A stretch of DNA of 64,000 bases from Acinetobacter brisouii CIP 110357 (GCF_000488275.1 NZ_KI530762.1:1582971-1646970), one strand, 5' to 3'; shown: positions 36,113 to 45,579, numbered from the stretch's first letter. Translations and numbers: made by a program. Notes: a model not told the origin generated them from the sequence alone.

Positions 36113-36162
36113 CTTTGTGGTCATTAAAAAAAATTGTGATTTATGGGCAGAAATCGACTATA

Positions 36163-36176
36163 TTTCCAACAAGAAT
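36163..36176. promoter_or_regulatory. Operator 2, TTTC..GAAT
   Basis: TTTCCAACAAGAAT, a one-base-shorter relative of operators 1 and 3, in the middle of the divergent promoter region. Confidence 0.4.
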
Positions 36177-36181
36177 ATATA

Positions 36182-36196
36182 TTTCGTAATAGGAAT
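36182..36196. promoter_or_regulatory. Operator 3, TTTC-N7-GAAT
   Basis: TTTCGTAATAGGAAT, close to operator 1. It ends 8 bases before a TTGACA (36205-36210) that may be the -35 of the regulator gene, consistent with autoregulation. Confidence 0.45.
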
Positions 36197-36279
36197 TTTA
36201 TGTTTTGACAAAGTTCGTTTGCGCTTTGCAGTAAACTACAAAGCAATATTGGTATCGAAATAGTGCGGGATGAACCAGA

Positions 36280-36876
36280 ATGAGACAAACTAAAAATAGT
36301 TTAAAACTTGAACAATATATTGGTATTCAAATCAAACGCCATCGTCAAGAACAAGGTTTGAAATTGTCTGAAGTGGCACAAATCGCAGGAATCAGTCAGG
36401 GCATGCTCAGCAAGATTGAAAATGCTCAAGTATCGACCAGTCTGGAAACTTTAAGCCGCCTGTGTGAAGTGCTTGGCATTCCCATGTCGACTTTATTTAG
36501 CCAGTACGACCAGCAAGAAAGTCACGCTATGCTAGTCAAGTCGGGCGATGGTATGGAAGTCGTTCGCCGTGGCACAGAAAAAGGTCATACCTATCGTTTA
36601 ATCACCCATTCACGTGGTCCACGTAAAAACTTTGAGGCGTATCTGGTCAGCATGGATGATGCCAGCGAGGAATTCCCGACTTTTGCCCATCCAGGTACGG
36701 AAATGTTGTATTTAGTAGAAGGTGAATTGTTGTATCGTCACGGGCATGAAGTATTTCATATGCAACCAGGCGACTGCCTGACCTTAGAAGGTGAAATTCC
36801 ACACGGTCCCGAAAAACTAATTCAGGTGCCGATTCGCCTGCTGTCTGTGATGAACTACGCACAGCCACAAGAATAA
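36280..36876 (+). CDS. XRE-family regulator with C-terminal cupin domain
   Basis: A 198-residue regulator. The helix-turn-helix lies at residues about 12-68 (IGIQIKRHRQEQGLKLSEVAQIAGISQGMLSKIENAQVSTSLETLSRL). A cupin domain follows at about 110-190 (HPGTEMLYLVEGELLYRHGHEVFHMQPGDCLTLEGEIPHGP), likely the effector-binding part. This PuuR-like class commonly controls amine, polyamine or amino acid use. It is divergent from glnT and likely controls it through the three operator repeats. The effector is unknown; an amine or gamma-glutamyl compound is plausible. Confidence 0.82.
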   Translation: MRQTKNSLKLEQYIGIQIKRHRQEQGLKLSEVAQIAGISQGMLSKIENAQVSTSLETLSRLCEVLGIPMSTLFSQYDQQESHAMLVKSGDGMEVVRRGTEKGHTYRLITHSRGPRKNFEAYLVSMDDASEEFPTFAHPGTEMLYLVEGELLYRHGHEVFHMQPGDCLTLEGEIPHGPEKLIQVPIRLLSVMNYAQPQE

Positions 36877-36888
36877 TTTTGAGATCAC

Positions 36889-36922
36889 AGACAGGCATGA
36901 TGTCTCTCCCAAATGCCTGTCT
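36889..36922 (+). terminator. Hairpin after the XRE-cupin gene
   Basis: AGACAGGCAT / ATGCCTGTCT, ten perfect base pairs with a 14-base loop, 12 bases past the stop. The T-run is weak. It probably ends the regulator transcript. Confidence 0.55.
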
Positions 36923-37064
36923 ATAGGCTTCTTTGATCAGTCCTTTGTTTTTCTCCCTATGGGATGAGGAACACTGTTCCGCAAGGGAATGAGGGTATTT
37001 ATATTGTCATTTTTGTTAAAAAAATGACTTATGAAACAAGCCTAACAATCCCCTTTTATTAATC

Positions 37065-38306
37065 TTATTCCACACCGACAACATCCTCCCGCTCAGCAAA
37101 CGCCTCGATCACTCCCGTCGCTTTAAGCTGTCGCAATTCGCTTTCACTGCGATATTGTTGGAGCACAGACCAAGTATGCTCCCCTAAACGAGGCGGTGCT
37201 TGACGGTATTCAACAGGTGTTTCGGACAATTTAATCGGCGATGCAATCATTTTAAAATCCGAATTTTGCGGATGCGGCACATTCACCAACATCTTGCGAG
37301 CCTGTATCTGCGGTTCCTGCAAAGCGTCTTCAATGGAATTAATCATGCCTACAGGTACTTGTTTTGCATGAATACAGTCCACCCAAAGTTGTGCATTTTG
37401 AGTTGAAAAATGCTGCTGCAATTGCTGAATCAAGGCATGCCGATGTTTAACACGATCCTGATTTGAGCGAAAATTAGTATGCTCCCAAAGATCTGGTCGC
37501 TGAATCGCGATACACAGATCTTTAAACTGTTTATCGTTACCACAGGCGATAATAAAGTCTTTGTCTTTTGCCTTAAACGTTTGATACGGCACAATATTGG
37601 GATGGGTATTGCCCATGCGTACAGGTGATTTTTCAGTCAGCAAATAGTTCATACCCTGATTGGCCAAGCCTGCAACCTGAACATCGAGCAGCGACAGATC
37701 AATATGCTGCCCTTTACCTGTACTTAAGCGCGACCATAGCGCTGCCTGTATCGCAATGGTGGCATAAAGCCCCGTTTGCAAATCGGTCACTGCAACCCCG
37801 ACTTTTTGCGGCACGTTTTCTGGCTCACCCGTAATACTCATCAACCCAGCCATGCCCTGAATAATAAAGTCATAACCGGGTTCTGCTGCACGCGGCCCTG
37901 TTTGTCCAAAACCTGTAATCGAACAATACACCAGTCTTGGGTTAATTTTACTCAGGCTGGCATAATCCAAACCATATTTGGCTAACGAGCCTGCCTTATA
38001 GTTTTCAATCAGTACATCGGCATCCCTGACCATGTCCTGAATCAGCAATTGCCCTTCCTGTGATGCAATATCAACCGCAACCGAATATTTATTGCGGTTT
38101 GCCGACTGATAATAGCCTGCTTCTCGGGTGGCATCACCCTGTTCATCAGGCATCCACGGCGGCCCCCACATACGGGTATCATCTCCAACTTTAGGACGTT
38201 CAATCTTGATCACTTCTGCACCCAAATCTGCCAGAATCTGACCACACCAAGGGCCAGCCAATACCCGACTTAAATCCAGTACGCGCAATCCTGTTAATGC
38301 ACCCAT
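37065..38306 (-). CDS. gcdG: Type III CoA-transferase, probable glutarate CoA-transferase
   Basis: CaiB/BaiF-family CoA-transferase, 413 residues. GLRVLDLSRVLAGPWCGQILADLGAEVIKIERP is the N-terminal signature, and the likely catalytic aspartate is in EPGYDFIIQGMAGLM. In a cluster with glutaryl-CoA dehydrogenase it most likely moves CoA from succinyl-CoA to glutarate, as described for GcdG/SUGCT. That specificity is from context. 59 bases separate it from the MFS gene upstream. Confidence 0.82.
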   Translation of the reverse strand: MGALTGLRVLDLSRVLAGPWCGQILADLGAEVIKIERPKVGDDTRMWGPPWMPDEQGDATREAGYYQSANRNKYSVAVDIASQEGQLLIQDMVRDADVLIENYKAGSLAKYGLDYASLSKINPRLVYCSITGFGQTGPRAAEPGYDFIIQGMAGLMSITGEPENVPQKVGVAVTDLQTGLYATIAIQAALWSRLSTGKGQHIDLSLLDVQVAGLANQGMNYLLTEKSPVRMGNTHPNIVPYQTFKAKDKDFIIACGNDKQFKDLCIAIQRPDLWEHTNFRSNQDRVKHRHALIQQLQQHFSTQNAQLWVDCIHAKQVPVGMINSIEDALQEPQIQARKMLVNVPHPQNSDFKMIASPIKLSETPVEYRQAPPRLGEHTWSVLQQYRSESELRQLKATGVIEAFAEREDVVGVE

Positions 38307-38365
38307 ACACTTATCCTTTTAATAATAAAGATGGCATCAGGTTTTTGAGCCATCTTTGACAGTTC

Positions 38366-39682
38366 TTATGATTTTTGCGGATCGTACTGACGATCACGAA
38401 TAAACAGCCCTGGCAAAACACCTGCAATAAAATATGCCGCCCCCATCACCATAAACGCGCTGGCAAACGTTCCACCCGATGCCAAAAAGCCGATGGTCGC
38501 AGGTGCGATGGCTGCGCCGACACGCCCAATATTGTAAGCACCGCCAATTGCCGTTCCGCGCACATCAGTCGAGAAAGACTCCGCCATATAGGTTGCGTTG
38601 ACTCCATATGGAATGCCATACAGAAAACCAAAGGTAATCAGCAAATATAAAATGTTATCTGGCGTATTAAAGAAGATAATCACAGGCAGAAAAATGGCAC
38701 TGGCTAATGTTCCAAAAACAAACACTGCACGGCGATTAAACTTATCAGCAAGGTAACCTGCCAGAATTTTGCCCAGAATCATGGCGGTATATGAACCCAC
38801 CATATAACTGGTCAAAGATTTAAAGTTCATATGCAATTCGGTTTCCAGATAACTTGGCATCCAGTTATTGATACCGTAATAACCGAACTGTAGAAAAAAG
38901 GCGGTGGTCATCCAGAGCAAGAACATTTTGCGGTGTTTTAAATTGGTAAAAATCTGCCGATAAATGCTGCGATTACTGCTTTGTGGTGTTTCTATTTGAG
39001 TTACTGTTTTTTCTGCGCTTAATGACTGGATTTTGGTCAGTTGCCATGACTTTGGTTCAGGTACAAAACGTCGCAGAAAAATATTGATCGCGGCAGGAAT
39101 AACTGTAATGAAAAACAAAACACGCCAACCATGTTCAGGAATAATTGCCCCTGCCAAAATCGTTGCAACGATATAACCCACCGTTTGCCCTGTCTGTAAA
39201 GTGCCCAATACCGTAGTGCGGTAACTGGTTGGAACGTATTCTGCCATTAAGGTATTACAGGCCATATATAGTGCTCCAATCCCCAATGCACCAATAAATC
39301 TGAGCGCCATAAACTGCTCAAAAGTTTGGGTAAAGCCCAGTAAACAGGTCGCCAACGAAAAAAACGTCACTGAATGAGCAATCGTTCTGACCCGACCAAA
39401 CTTATCACATGACCAGCCACCCAAAATACCGCCAATGCCCATTCCTGCCAAAGACGCACTGCCGAGCGCACCTGCCTGAAAGGTCGATAAGCCAAATGCA
39501 GTTTTTAGACTGGTTAAACTATAGGACAGCAACATAATATCGACACCGTCCACCACCATGGCAAAGTAGGCAAACAACAACGCCCATTTCCATGTATTCG
39601 GGGTAATCCGTTCATATGTTCCAACATTTGTCGGTAACGAACGGGGTAAATCTGCAACAACCGCTTGAACATCATTGTTCAT
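38366..39682 (-). CDS. MFS transporter (aromatic acid/dicarboxylate H+ symporter type)
   Basis: A 438-residue, 12-helix major facilitator. The loop 2-3 motif appears as GILGGWSCDKFGRVRT, and the second copy as GKILAGYLADKFNRR. Sequence such as MVVDGVDIMLLSYSLTSLKTAFGLS is typical of the AAHS branch. Placed between glutaryl-CoA dehydrogenase and the CoA-transferase, it is a good candidate for glutarate uptake, which is inference. A hairpin at 39691-39708 overlaps its ribosome site. Confidence 0.82.
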   Translation of the reverse strand: MNNDVQAVVADLPRSLPTNVGTYERITPNTWKWALLFAYFAMVVDGVDIMLLSYSLTSLKTAFGLSTFQAGALGSASLAGMGIGGILGGWSCDKFGRVRTIAHSVTFFSLATCLLGFTQTFEQFMALRFIGALGIGALYMACNTLMAEYVPTSYRTTVLGTLQTGQTVGYIVATILAGAIIPEHGWRVLFFITVIPAAINIFLRRFVPEPKSWQLTKIQSLSAEKTVTQIETPQSSNRSIYRQIFTNLKHRKMFLLWMTTAFFLQFGYYGINNWMPSYLETELHMNFKSLTSYMVGSYTAMILGKILAGYLADKFNRRAVFVFGTLASAIFLPVIIFFNTPDNILYLLITFGFLYGIPYGVNATYMAESFSTDVRGTAIGGAYNIGRVGAAIAPATIGFLASGGTFASAFMVMGAAYFIAGVLPGLFIRDRQYDPQKS

Positions 39683-39690
39683 CTTGACAC

Positions 39691-39708
39691 CTCATTTTCC
39701 CAAATGAG
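39691..39708 (-). promoter_or_regulatory. Leader hairpin overlapping the MFS ribosome site
   Basis: CTCATTT / AAATGAG, seven perfect pairs with a 4-base loop. On the minus strand the 3' arm includes the GAG of the Shine-Dalgarno GAGGTG, 8 bases before the ATG, so folding would limit translation. Confidence 0.4.
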
Positions 39709-39910
39709 CCTCGGTCATTCATCTGCGAGTCATCAAAAAATCACTGTGCCTGTTTTTGTTGTATCCCTGTTGCTTTGGCAAAGCGCCTTTCTGCATGCCG
39801 CCTATCCATGATGAATCCCTGACTATGGTTTGCTTAGATTTTTAAAACAAATGTCTCCTCAAGATGCCCATGACGAGCATCTCCAAGAATTTTCAATGAA
39901 AAGGTTTTAT

Positions 39911-41137
39911 CTAGTTGGCAAATGCAGCGATGCCTGTTTGCGCACGCCCCAAAATCAAGGCATGAATGTCATGTGTCCCTTCATAAGTATTCACGACTTC
40001 CAGATTGACCAAATGACGGGCAATCCCAAACTCATCACTAATCCCGTTGCCACCCAGCATGTCGCGGGCTAGACGCGCAATGTCCAGTGCCTTGCCACAG
40101 TTATTGCGTTTAATTAAGGATGTGCCTTCGACTGCGGCAAGACCTTCATCTTTCATACGCCCAAAACGCAAGGCGATCTGTAAACCGAGTGCAATTTCGG
40201 TTTGCATATCCGCCAGTTTTTTCTGAATCAGTTGATTGGCTGCAAGCGGTCGACCAAACTGCTGACGGTCGAGTGTGTATTGACGTGCGGTGTGCCAGCA
40301 AAATTCTGCTGCGCCCATCGCGCCCCAGGCAATGCCATAACGTGCACTATTCAAGCAGGTAAATGGGCCTTTTAAACCACGAACTTCAGGAAAGGCATTT
40401 TCTTCAGGGACAAATACATCATCCATGACAATTTCCCCTGTAATCGAAGCACGCAACCCCACTTTGCCGTGAATTGCAGGGGCAGATAAACCTTGCCAGC
40501 CTTTTTCTAAAATAAAACCGCGAATATCACCGACATTGCCTTCTTCTGACACTTCTTTTGCCCATACCACAAATACATCGGCAATCGGGCTATTGGTAAT
40601 CCACATTTTTGAACCTTTCAGGCGATATCCCCCTGCCACTTTTTTGGCACGTGTTGCCATGCCCGCAGGGTCTGAACCGTGATCAGGCTCGGTTAAACCA
40701 AAACAGCCAATATATTCACCTGTTGCAAGTTTCGGCAGATATTTCTGTTTCTGCTCTTCTGTCCCAAACTCATTAATCGGTACCATCACCAAGGAGCTTT
40801 GCACGCTTGCCATAGAGCGATAACCTGAATCAACCCGTTCGATTTCACGGGCAATCAGGCCATAGCTGACATAATTGAGCCCCGCGCCACCATATTGTTC
40901 AGGAATGGTTGGCCCAAGCAGACCCAACTCACCCATTTCACGAAAAATGTGGGGATCAGTAGTTTCATGACGGAATTGCTCCAGCACACGTGGCATGAGT
41001 TTATCCTGACAATACGCTGCTGCTGCATCACGAATCATGCGTTCTTCTTCAGCCAGTTGTTGCTCCAGTAAAAATGGATCTTCCCAGTTAAATTGAACAC
41101 GTGCAGATTTTTTTGTTGTCTCGACCATTTGATTCAT
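39911..41137 (-). CDS. gcdH: Glutaryl-CoA dehydrogenase
   Basis: FAD enzyme that oxidises and decarboxylates glutaryl-CoA to crotonyl-CoA, the last special step of lysine and glutarate breakdown. The 408-residue protein has the acyl-CoA dehydrogenase motifs [22 protein letters not shown] and [20 protein letters not shown]. The catalytic glutamate is in [36 protein letters not shown] is typical of GcdH. AGGGAAG precedes the ATG at 41137. 228 bases separate it from the MFS gene. Confidence 0.93.
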   Translation of the reverse strand: MNQMVETTKKSARVQFNWEDPFLLEQQLAEEERMIRDAAAAYCQDKLMPRVLEQFRHETTDPHIFREMGELGLLGPTIPEQYGGAGLNYVSYGLIAREIERVDSGYRSMASVQSSLVMVPINEFGTEEQKQKYLPKLATGEYIGCFGLTEPDHGSDPAGMATRAKKVAGGYRLKGSKMWITNSPIADVFVVWAKEVSEEGNVGDIRGFILEKGWQGLSAPAIHGKVGLRASITGEIVMDDVFVPEENAFPEVRGLKGPFTCLNSARYGIAWGAMGAAEFCWHTARQYTLDRQQFGRPLAANQLIQKKLADMQTEIALGLQIALRFGRMKDEGLAAVEGTSLIKRNNCGKALDIARLARDMLGGNGISDEFGIARHLVNLEVVNTYEGTHDIHALILGRAQTGIAAFAN

Positions 41138-41655
41138 CGCTTCCCTAGCCTTTTCTGGTTTGTCTTTTCCTTCATGCTACGATCAGTTAGCTTAGGCGGC
41201 AAACGATTATTTCTCATACAGTCATGCGATTTACGCATATCTTAGCCAATCTAAGCTCCATGAAAATGCTGATTCAAAGCATGAATGTGATGATGAGGTC
41301 TTCTGGTTTTGACTCATATTTTCAGGATGAGTGGCACAGCCGTGTAAAAACAACCTGCTTGCACACTCAAAATATATTGCGAGGATACGCTTTGCAAAAC
41401 TCGCTCAAGATTATTTTCATAAAAACAATTTAAAAACAGTATATTAAAAATATTTAAACTCAAAAAATACAAATAAGTTTTCCGTATATTTAATTCTCTA
41501 AGCATTACTTTTCGGATTCAAGCGATTAAGAAAAGAGCATTAAAATCCAGTTAATTTTATATTTTTATAGAACCAAGATTTTATTTTTAACGCTAATCTA
41601 TGTTATTTCTAAATACCTCAATCTAAAAATCCACCGATATGACAAGGATCGTGAT
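41138..41655. other. 518-base divergent regulatory region gcdH/gcdR
   Basis: No convincing gene. Contains a palindrome ATGCG-N5-CGCAT (41224-41238) near gcdH. The half close to gcdR is extremely AT-rich. The length is greater than two promoters need, so a small RNA or extra control sites are possible, but I see nothing definite. Confidence 0.5.
41224..41238 (-). promoter_or_regulatory. LysR-box-like palindrome upstream of gcdH
   Basis: ATGCGATTTACGCAT: five-base arms around ATTTA, 87-101 bases before the gcdH start, the usual place for a LysR recognition site. GcdR binding is inferred. Confidence 0.45.
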
Positions 41656-42636
41656 ATGCGTCGGATGATTCCTTCTTTACAGTCACTGATTTGCTTTGAA
41701 TCTGCTGCCAAGCATAAAAGTTATACTTACGCGGCGCAGGAGCTCTGCATTACCCAAAGTGCAGTTTCCAGACAAATCCAGCAATTAGAAGAATTTCTCA
41801 GCCTTGCCTTGTTTCATCGTACCCGTCACGGCGTTGAATTGACGTTGGCAGGTGAGCAATATTTTAAAAGTATCAAGTCGTCTTTATTAAACATCGAACA
41901 AAGCACCATTGACCTGATGTCGCATAAAGGGCTTGGTGGTACGCTGAAACTCGGTGTTGTGCCCACCTTTGCCACGCGCTGGTTACTACCGCGACTCTAT
42001 CGTTTCAATCAGATCTATCCTGAAATTACTGTACACCTTGAAACCAGTACCAAACCCTTTTTGTTTAGCGAACATATTTTCGATGCGGCAATCTATGCAG
42101 GTACGCCTGCTCAGGTCGAAAACTGGGCAGGTGCAAAAGTGCAGTTTCTGATGCAAGAAGATGTGGTTCCCGTATGTTCGAAACAGCTCATTCAAAAATA
42201 TTGCCCAGAAGTCCAGCTTGAACAGATTCAAGACATTGATTTGAGTGCCGAACAGCTCAGCCGATTGCCACTTTTACAACAAACTACACGACCTTATATC
42301 TGGAAAGAATGGTTTCATACCGCAGGCTATGATCATCCGTATGCAACAGAGGGACAGCGGCACGAACTGTTTTCCATGCTGGCTGTTGCAGCCACCCATC
42401 ACTTGGGGGTTGCACTGATTCCACAAATGCTACTTGAAAAAGAATTGAATAGCGGTGACTTGGTCATTGCGTCCAAGCTGAAACTGATGGGTTCGCGTTC
42501 GTATTATTTTGTTTATTCGGAGCAGCAAAACAGTGCGCTGATTTTAAAATTTATTGAATGGCTGGAACATGAAACACAAATTTATCAGAATAAAAATACA
42601 AACTGTGCCGTGCAACCCGACACAGCAGCAACATAG
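41656..42636 (+). CDS. gcdR: LysR-type regulator of glutarate genes
   Basis: A 326-residue LysR protein of the GcvA-like branch (MRRMIPSLQSLICFESAAKHKSYTYAAQELCITQSAVSRQIQQLE). Divergent from gcdH, matching the GcdR arrangement in pseudomonads, so it probably activates gcdH, the transporter and gcdG in response to glutarate. AAGGA lies properly before the ATG. A strong terminator follows. Confidence 0.8.
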   Translation: MRRMIPSLQSLICFESAAKHKSYTYAAQELCITQSAVSRQIQQLEEFLSLALFHRTRHGVELTLAGEQYFKSIKSSLLNIEQSTIDLMSHKGLGGTLKLGVVPTFATRWLLPRLYRFNQIYPEITVHLETSTKPFLFSEHIFDAAIYAGTPAQVENWAGAKVQFLMQEDVVPVCSKQLIQKYCPEVQLEQIQDIDLSAEQLSRLPLLQQTTRPYIWKEWFHTAGYDHPYATEGQRHELFSMLAVAATHHLGVALIPQMLLEKELNSGDLVIASKLKLMGSRSYYFVYSEQQNSALILKFIEWLEHETQIYQNKNTNCAVQPDTAAT

Positions 42637-42676
42637 ATAGAAAAAAATCTTCTCTATCTCATTTTTCACTCAATAA

Positions 42677-42710
42677 AAAAAGCCCTTAGATTTAATCTAA
42701 GGGCTTTTTT
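42677..42710. terminator. Bidirectional terminator gcdR / tRNA-Gly
   Basis: AGCCCTTAGAT / ATCTAAGGGCT, eleven pairs with a small loop, flanked by A-runs on the left and T-runs on the right. It can end gcdR on the plus strand and tRNA-Gly on the minus strand. Confidence 0.9.
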
Positions 42711-42716
42711 AAATTT

Positions 42717-42792
<76 letters not shown>

Positions 42793-42855
42793 AATATGGA
42801 GGCATTATAGAGTGTTTCAAAAAACTGTCAACTCTCTTGGCATCCAAGTGTCTAA

Positions 42856-44277
42856 TTAATCAGCACGACGCCAAACCGTGCCCTGACGGGTATCTTCCAA
42901 AACCACACCTTGATCCAGCAATGACTGGCGGATTCCATCAGCTTTGGCAAAGTCTTTGGCTTTTTTGGCATCTTGACGTTGTTGAATCAAATCTTCGATT
43001 TGTTCTTCAGACAAGCCCAAAGCATCCTGCCCGATATCTGACTTTAAGAAGTCTTCAACATTATGCTGTACCAGACCTAAAATGTTGGTCAGATGACGTA
43101 ATGTTGAATAATACACTGCAGCCTGTTCGGCATTTTCTTCTTTCACCGCACGGTTGAGTTCTTTATTCACTTCAAACAGTACGGCAATTGCTTCAGCCGT
43201 ATTGAAATCATCACGCATTGCACTATTGAAACGTTCAACCAACTCATTATCTAACGTTTCAACCGTTTTTTCACCATAGACTTGCTGATAGGCTTTAAAT
43301 GAATGATAGAAACGGCTTAGCGTCGTTTTAGCTTCTTTTAGCGCGACATCTGAGAAGTTCACTGGGCTACGGTAATGTGAAGACACAATAAAGTAACGGA
43401 TGACTTCAGGATGGAATTTGTCCATCACATCACGAATGGTAAAGAAATTGCCCAAAGACTTCGACATTTTTTCGCCATCGACATTAATAAAGCCGACATG
43501 CATCCAGTAGTTAACATACTGTTCGCCTGTTGAAGCCTCACTTTGTGCAATTTCATTTTCATGGTGCGGGAACATCAAGTCTGAACCACCACCATGAATG
43601 TCAAAATGGTTGCCTAGGCAGCACGTTGACATTGCTGAACATTCAATGTGCCAACCTGGTCGACCTTGACCCCACGGTGAAGCCCAAGCAGGTTCATTGG
43701 CTTTGGCATGTTTCCAAAGTACGAAGTCAAACGGATGTTTTTTCTCAACTTCAACGTCGACACGTTCCGAAGCACCCGCTTGCATGTCATCCAGTTTACG
43801 ACCCGACAAACGACCATATTTGGCAAATTTTTCAACCTGAAAATAAACGTCGCCATTGCTTGCTGGATACGCTGCACCTTTCTCAACCAAGTTTCCAATC
43901 ATGTTTTGCATTTGGTCGATATACTCAGTCGCACGTGGCGCTTCATCTGGGTGCAAACAGCCCAAATTTTCAGCATCTTCATTCATCGCCTGAATAAAAC
44001 GATCGGTCAATGCGGTGATGCTTTCGCCATTCTCATTGGCACGTTTAATAATCTTGTCGTCAATATCGGTGATATTGCGCACGTATTTGACATTCCAACC
44101 CTGACTACGTAAAAAACGAATAATGTAATCAAATGCAACCATGACTCGAGCATGCCCAATATGACAGTAGTCATAGACGGTCATACCGCAAACATACATG
44201 TCGATATGCCCTGCTTTACGGGGTACAAATTCAACTTTTTTACGTTGCTCAGAGTTATATAAAACAAAGGGTTGCAT
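42856..44277 (-). CDS. cysS: Cysteinyl-tRNA synthetase
   Basis: Charges tRNA-Cys. The 473-residue protein has the class I HIGH motif in [13 protein letters not shown], the zinc ligands around [28 protein letters not shown] and [10 protein letters not shown], and the KMSKS motif in [13 protein letters not shown]. Full length with the C-terminal anticodon-binding helical domain. It stands alone, with tRNA-Gly downstream on the same strand. Confidence 0.96.
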   Translation of the reverse strand: MQPFVLYNSEQRKKVEFVPRKAGHIDMYVCGMTVYDYCHIGHARVMVAFDYIIRFLRSQGWNVKYVRNITDIDDKIIKRANENGESITALTDRFIQAMNEDAENLGCLHPDEAPRATEYIDQMQNMIGNLVEKGAAYPASNGDVYFQVEKFAKYGRLSGRKLDDMQAGASERVDVEVEKKHPFDFVLWKHAKANEPAWASPWGQGRPGWHIECSAMSTCCLGNHFDIHGGGSDLMFPHHENEIAQSEASTGEQYVNYWMHVGFINVDGEKMSKSLGNFFTIRDVMDKFHPEVIRYFIVSSHYRSPVNFSDVALKEAKTTLSRFYHSFKAYQQVYGEKTVETLDNELVERFNSAMRDDFNTAEAIAVLFEVNKELNRAVKEENAEQAAVYYSTLRHLTNILGLVQHNVEDFLKSDIGQDALGLSEEQIEDLIQQRQDAKKAKDFAKADGIRQSLLDQGVVLEDTRQGTVWRRAD

Positions 44278-44583
44278 ATAAAGTCTTCAAATGTTCAAAC
44301 TAAAGATGCCTCATCATAACTGATGCACAATATTTCACAAAGTTTTATCCCTAAAAAATATAAGATAACCATCGGCATGAATAAGTTGAAGTTGCAGTGA
44401 GATGAGGAAACTTGTCGATGGTGTCAGCATCACCTTCATTTCATATCTGGTATACGTCATTTTCGCCAACAATGCGTGCCATAGATGAAATGTCAACACA
44501 CCCTATTTATGTTAGAATCACATCTATTGTTGAATCAAACCCTAAATATATTTTCCAGCTGTATTTTGGTAAGGTAGCTAATT
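44278..44583. other. Divergent promoter region cysS/kdsD
   Basis: 306 bases without a gene. Near the right end ATGTCA and TAGAAT (44513-44518) with a TG extension form a plausible promoter for kdsD. I see nothing else clear. Confidence 0.5.
44490..44518 (+). promoter_or_regulatory. Promoter of the kdsD-lptB operon
   Basis: ATGTCA (44490-44495), 17-base spacer, then TAGAAT (44513-44518) preceded by TGT, an extended -10. Confidence 0.5.
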
Positions 44584-45576
44584 TTGAATTCCCCACACAT
44601 CATGAATCCTATTGATTTTAAAAAAGTCGCCCTAGAAACTTTAAAGATTGAACAGCAAGCGTTAGATGTTTTAGCCACACAAATTGATGAGCATTTCGTC
44701 AAGGCCTGTGAAATTATTTTACAGTGCAAAGGTCGTGTGGTCGTTACAGGCATGGGGAAATCTGGGCATATCGGACGCAAAATGGCAGCGACCTTTGCAT
44801 CTACAGGTACACCATCTTTCTTTATGCATCCTGGTGAAGCAGGTCATGGCGACTTAGGCATGCTGGTGAAAGGCGATGTGCTGATTGCCATTTCCTACTC
44901 AGGGAAAAGTGATGAAATCATGATGCTCATGCCACTGATTAAACATGTGGGCGTGCCTTTGATTACCATTAGTGGCAATGACAAGGGTCCAATGCCACAA
45001 AATGCCGATGTTGCCCTAACTTTAGGTGACATTCAGGAAGCGTGTCCTCTTGGTCTTGCACCGACTTCAAGTACCACAGCGACTTTAGCTTTGGGCGATG
45101 CTTTGGCTGTTGCTTTACTAGAAGCACGCGGCTTTACTTCCGATGATTTTGCTCGTTCTCATCCTGCGGGGGCTTTAGGTAAGCGCCTGCTTTTGCATGT
45201 GAAACACCTCATGCACACAGGCAATGAGTTACCAAAAGTATCTCCAGACACCCCAATGAACCGTGTGCTGTATGAAATTTCAGACAAACGTTTAGGTTTA
45301 ACCACAGTCGTTGATCAAAACGATACTTTACTGGGTATTTTTACTGACGGAGACTTGCGTCGTTTGATCGATAAACAGCAAGGCTTCGATGTAAACCTCC
45401 CTGTCGAAAATGTGATGATTAAAAAGCCTGCTACCATTTCTTCGGAAACTCGTGCAGTAGATGCGCTAGAGCAATTACGTGATCAAAAAATTAATCAATT
45501 TGTTGTCGTGGATGATCAAAATAAAGTGATTGGTGTAATTAGTATGCATGACCTGATTCAAGCTGGAGTAGCGTAA
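44584..45576 (+). CDS. kdsD: Arabinose-5-phosphate isomerase
   Basis: Converts ribulose-5-phosphate to arabinose-5-phosphate for Kdo synthesis. It has an N-terminal SIS sugar-isomerase domain (VVTGMGKSGHIGRKMAATFASTGTPSFFMHPGEAGHGDLGM) and two C-terminal CBS domains (from about residue 210). The frame starts with TTG at 44584, which has AAGG about 8-10 bases upstream; ATG 44602 (MNPIDFKKVAL) lacks a clear ribosome site, so the TTG may be the real start. First gene of the Kdo/Lpt operon. Confidence 0.93.
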   Translation: MNSPHIMNPIDFKKVALETLKIEQQALDVLATQIDEHFVKACEIILQCKGRVVVTGMGKSGHIGRKMAATFASTGTPSFFMHPGEAGHGDLGMLVKGDVLIAISYSGKSDEIMMLMPLIKHVGVPLITISGNDKGPMPQNADVALTLGDIQEACPLGLAPTSSTTATLALGDALAVALLEARGFTSDDFARSHPAGALGKRLLLHVKHLMHTGNELPKVSPDTPMNRVLYEISDKRLGLTTVVDQNDTLLGIFTDGDLRRLIDKQQGFDVNLPVENVMIKKPATISSETRAVDALEQLRDQKINQFVVVDDQNKVIGVISMHDLIQAGVA

Positions 45577-45579
45577 CAC

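Noticed and set aside
39855..39876. AGATGC / GCATCT inverted repeat between gcdH and the MFS gene as a terminator
   Set aside because: Six pairs only, no T-run on the minus strand, and likely incidental.
43530..44112. Plus-strand frames of 134-155 residues opposite cysS
   Set aside because: Antisense to cysS, no family resemblance and no start signals.
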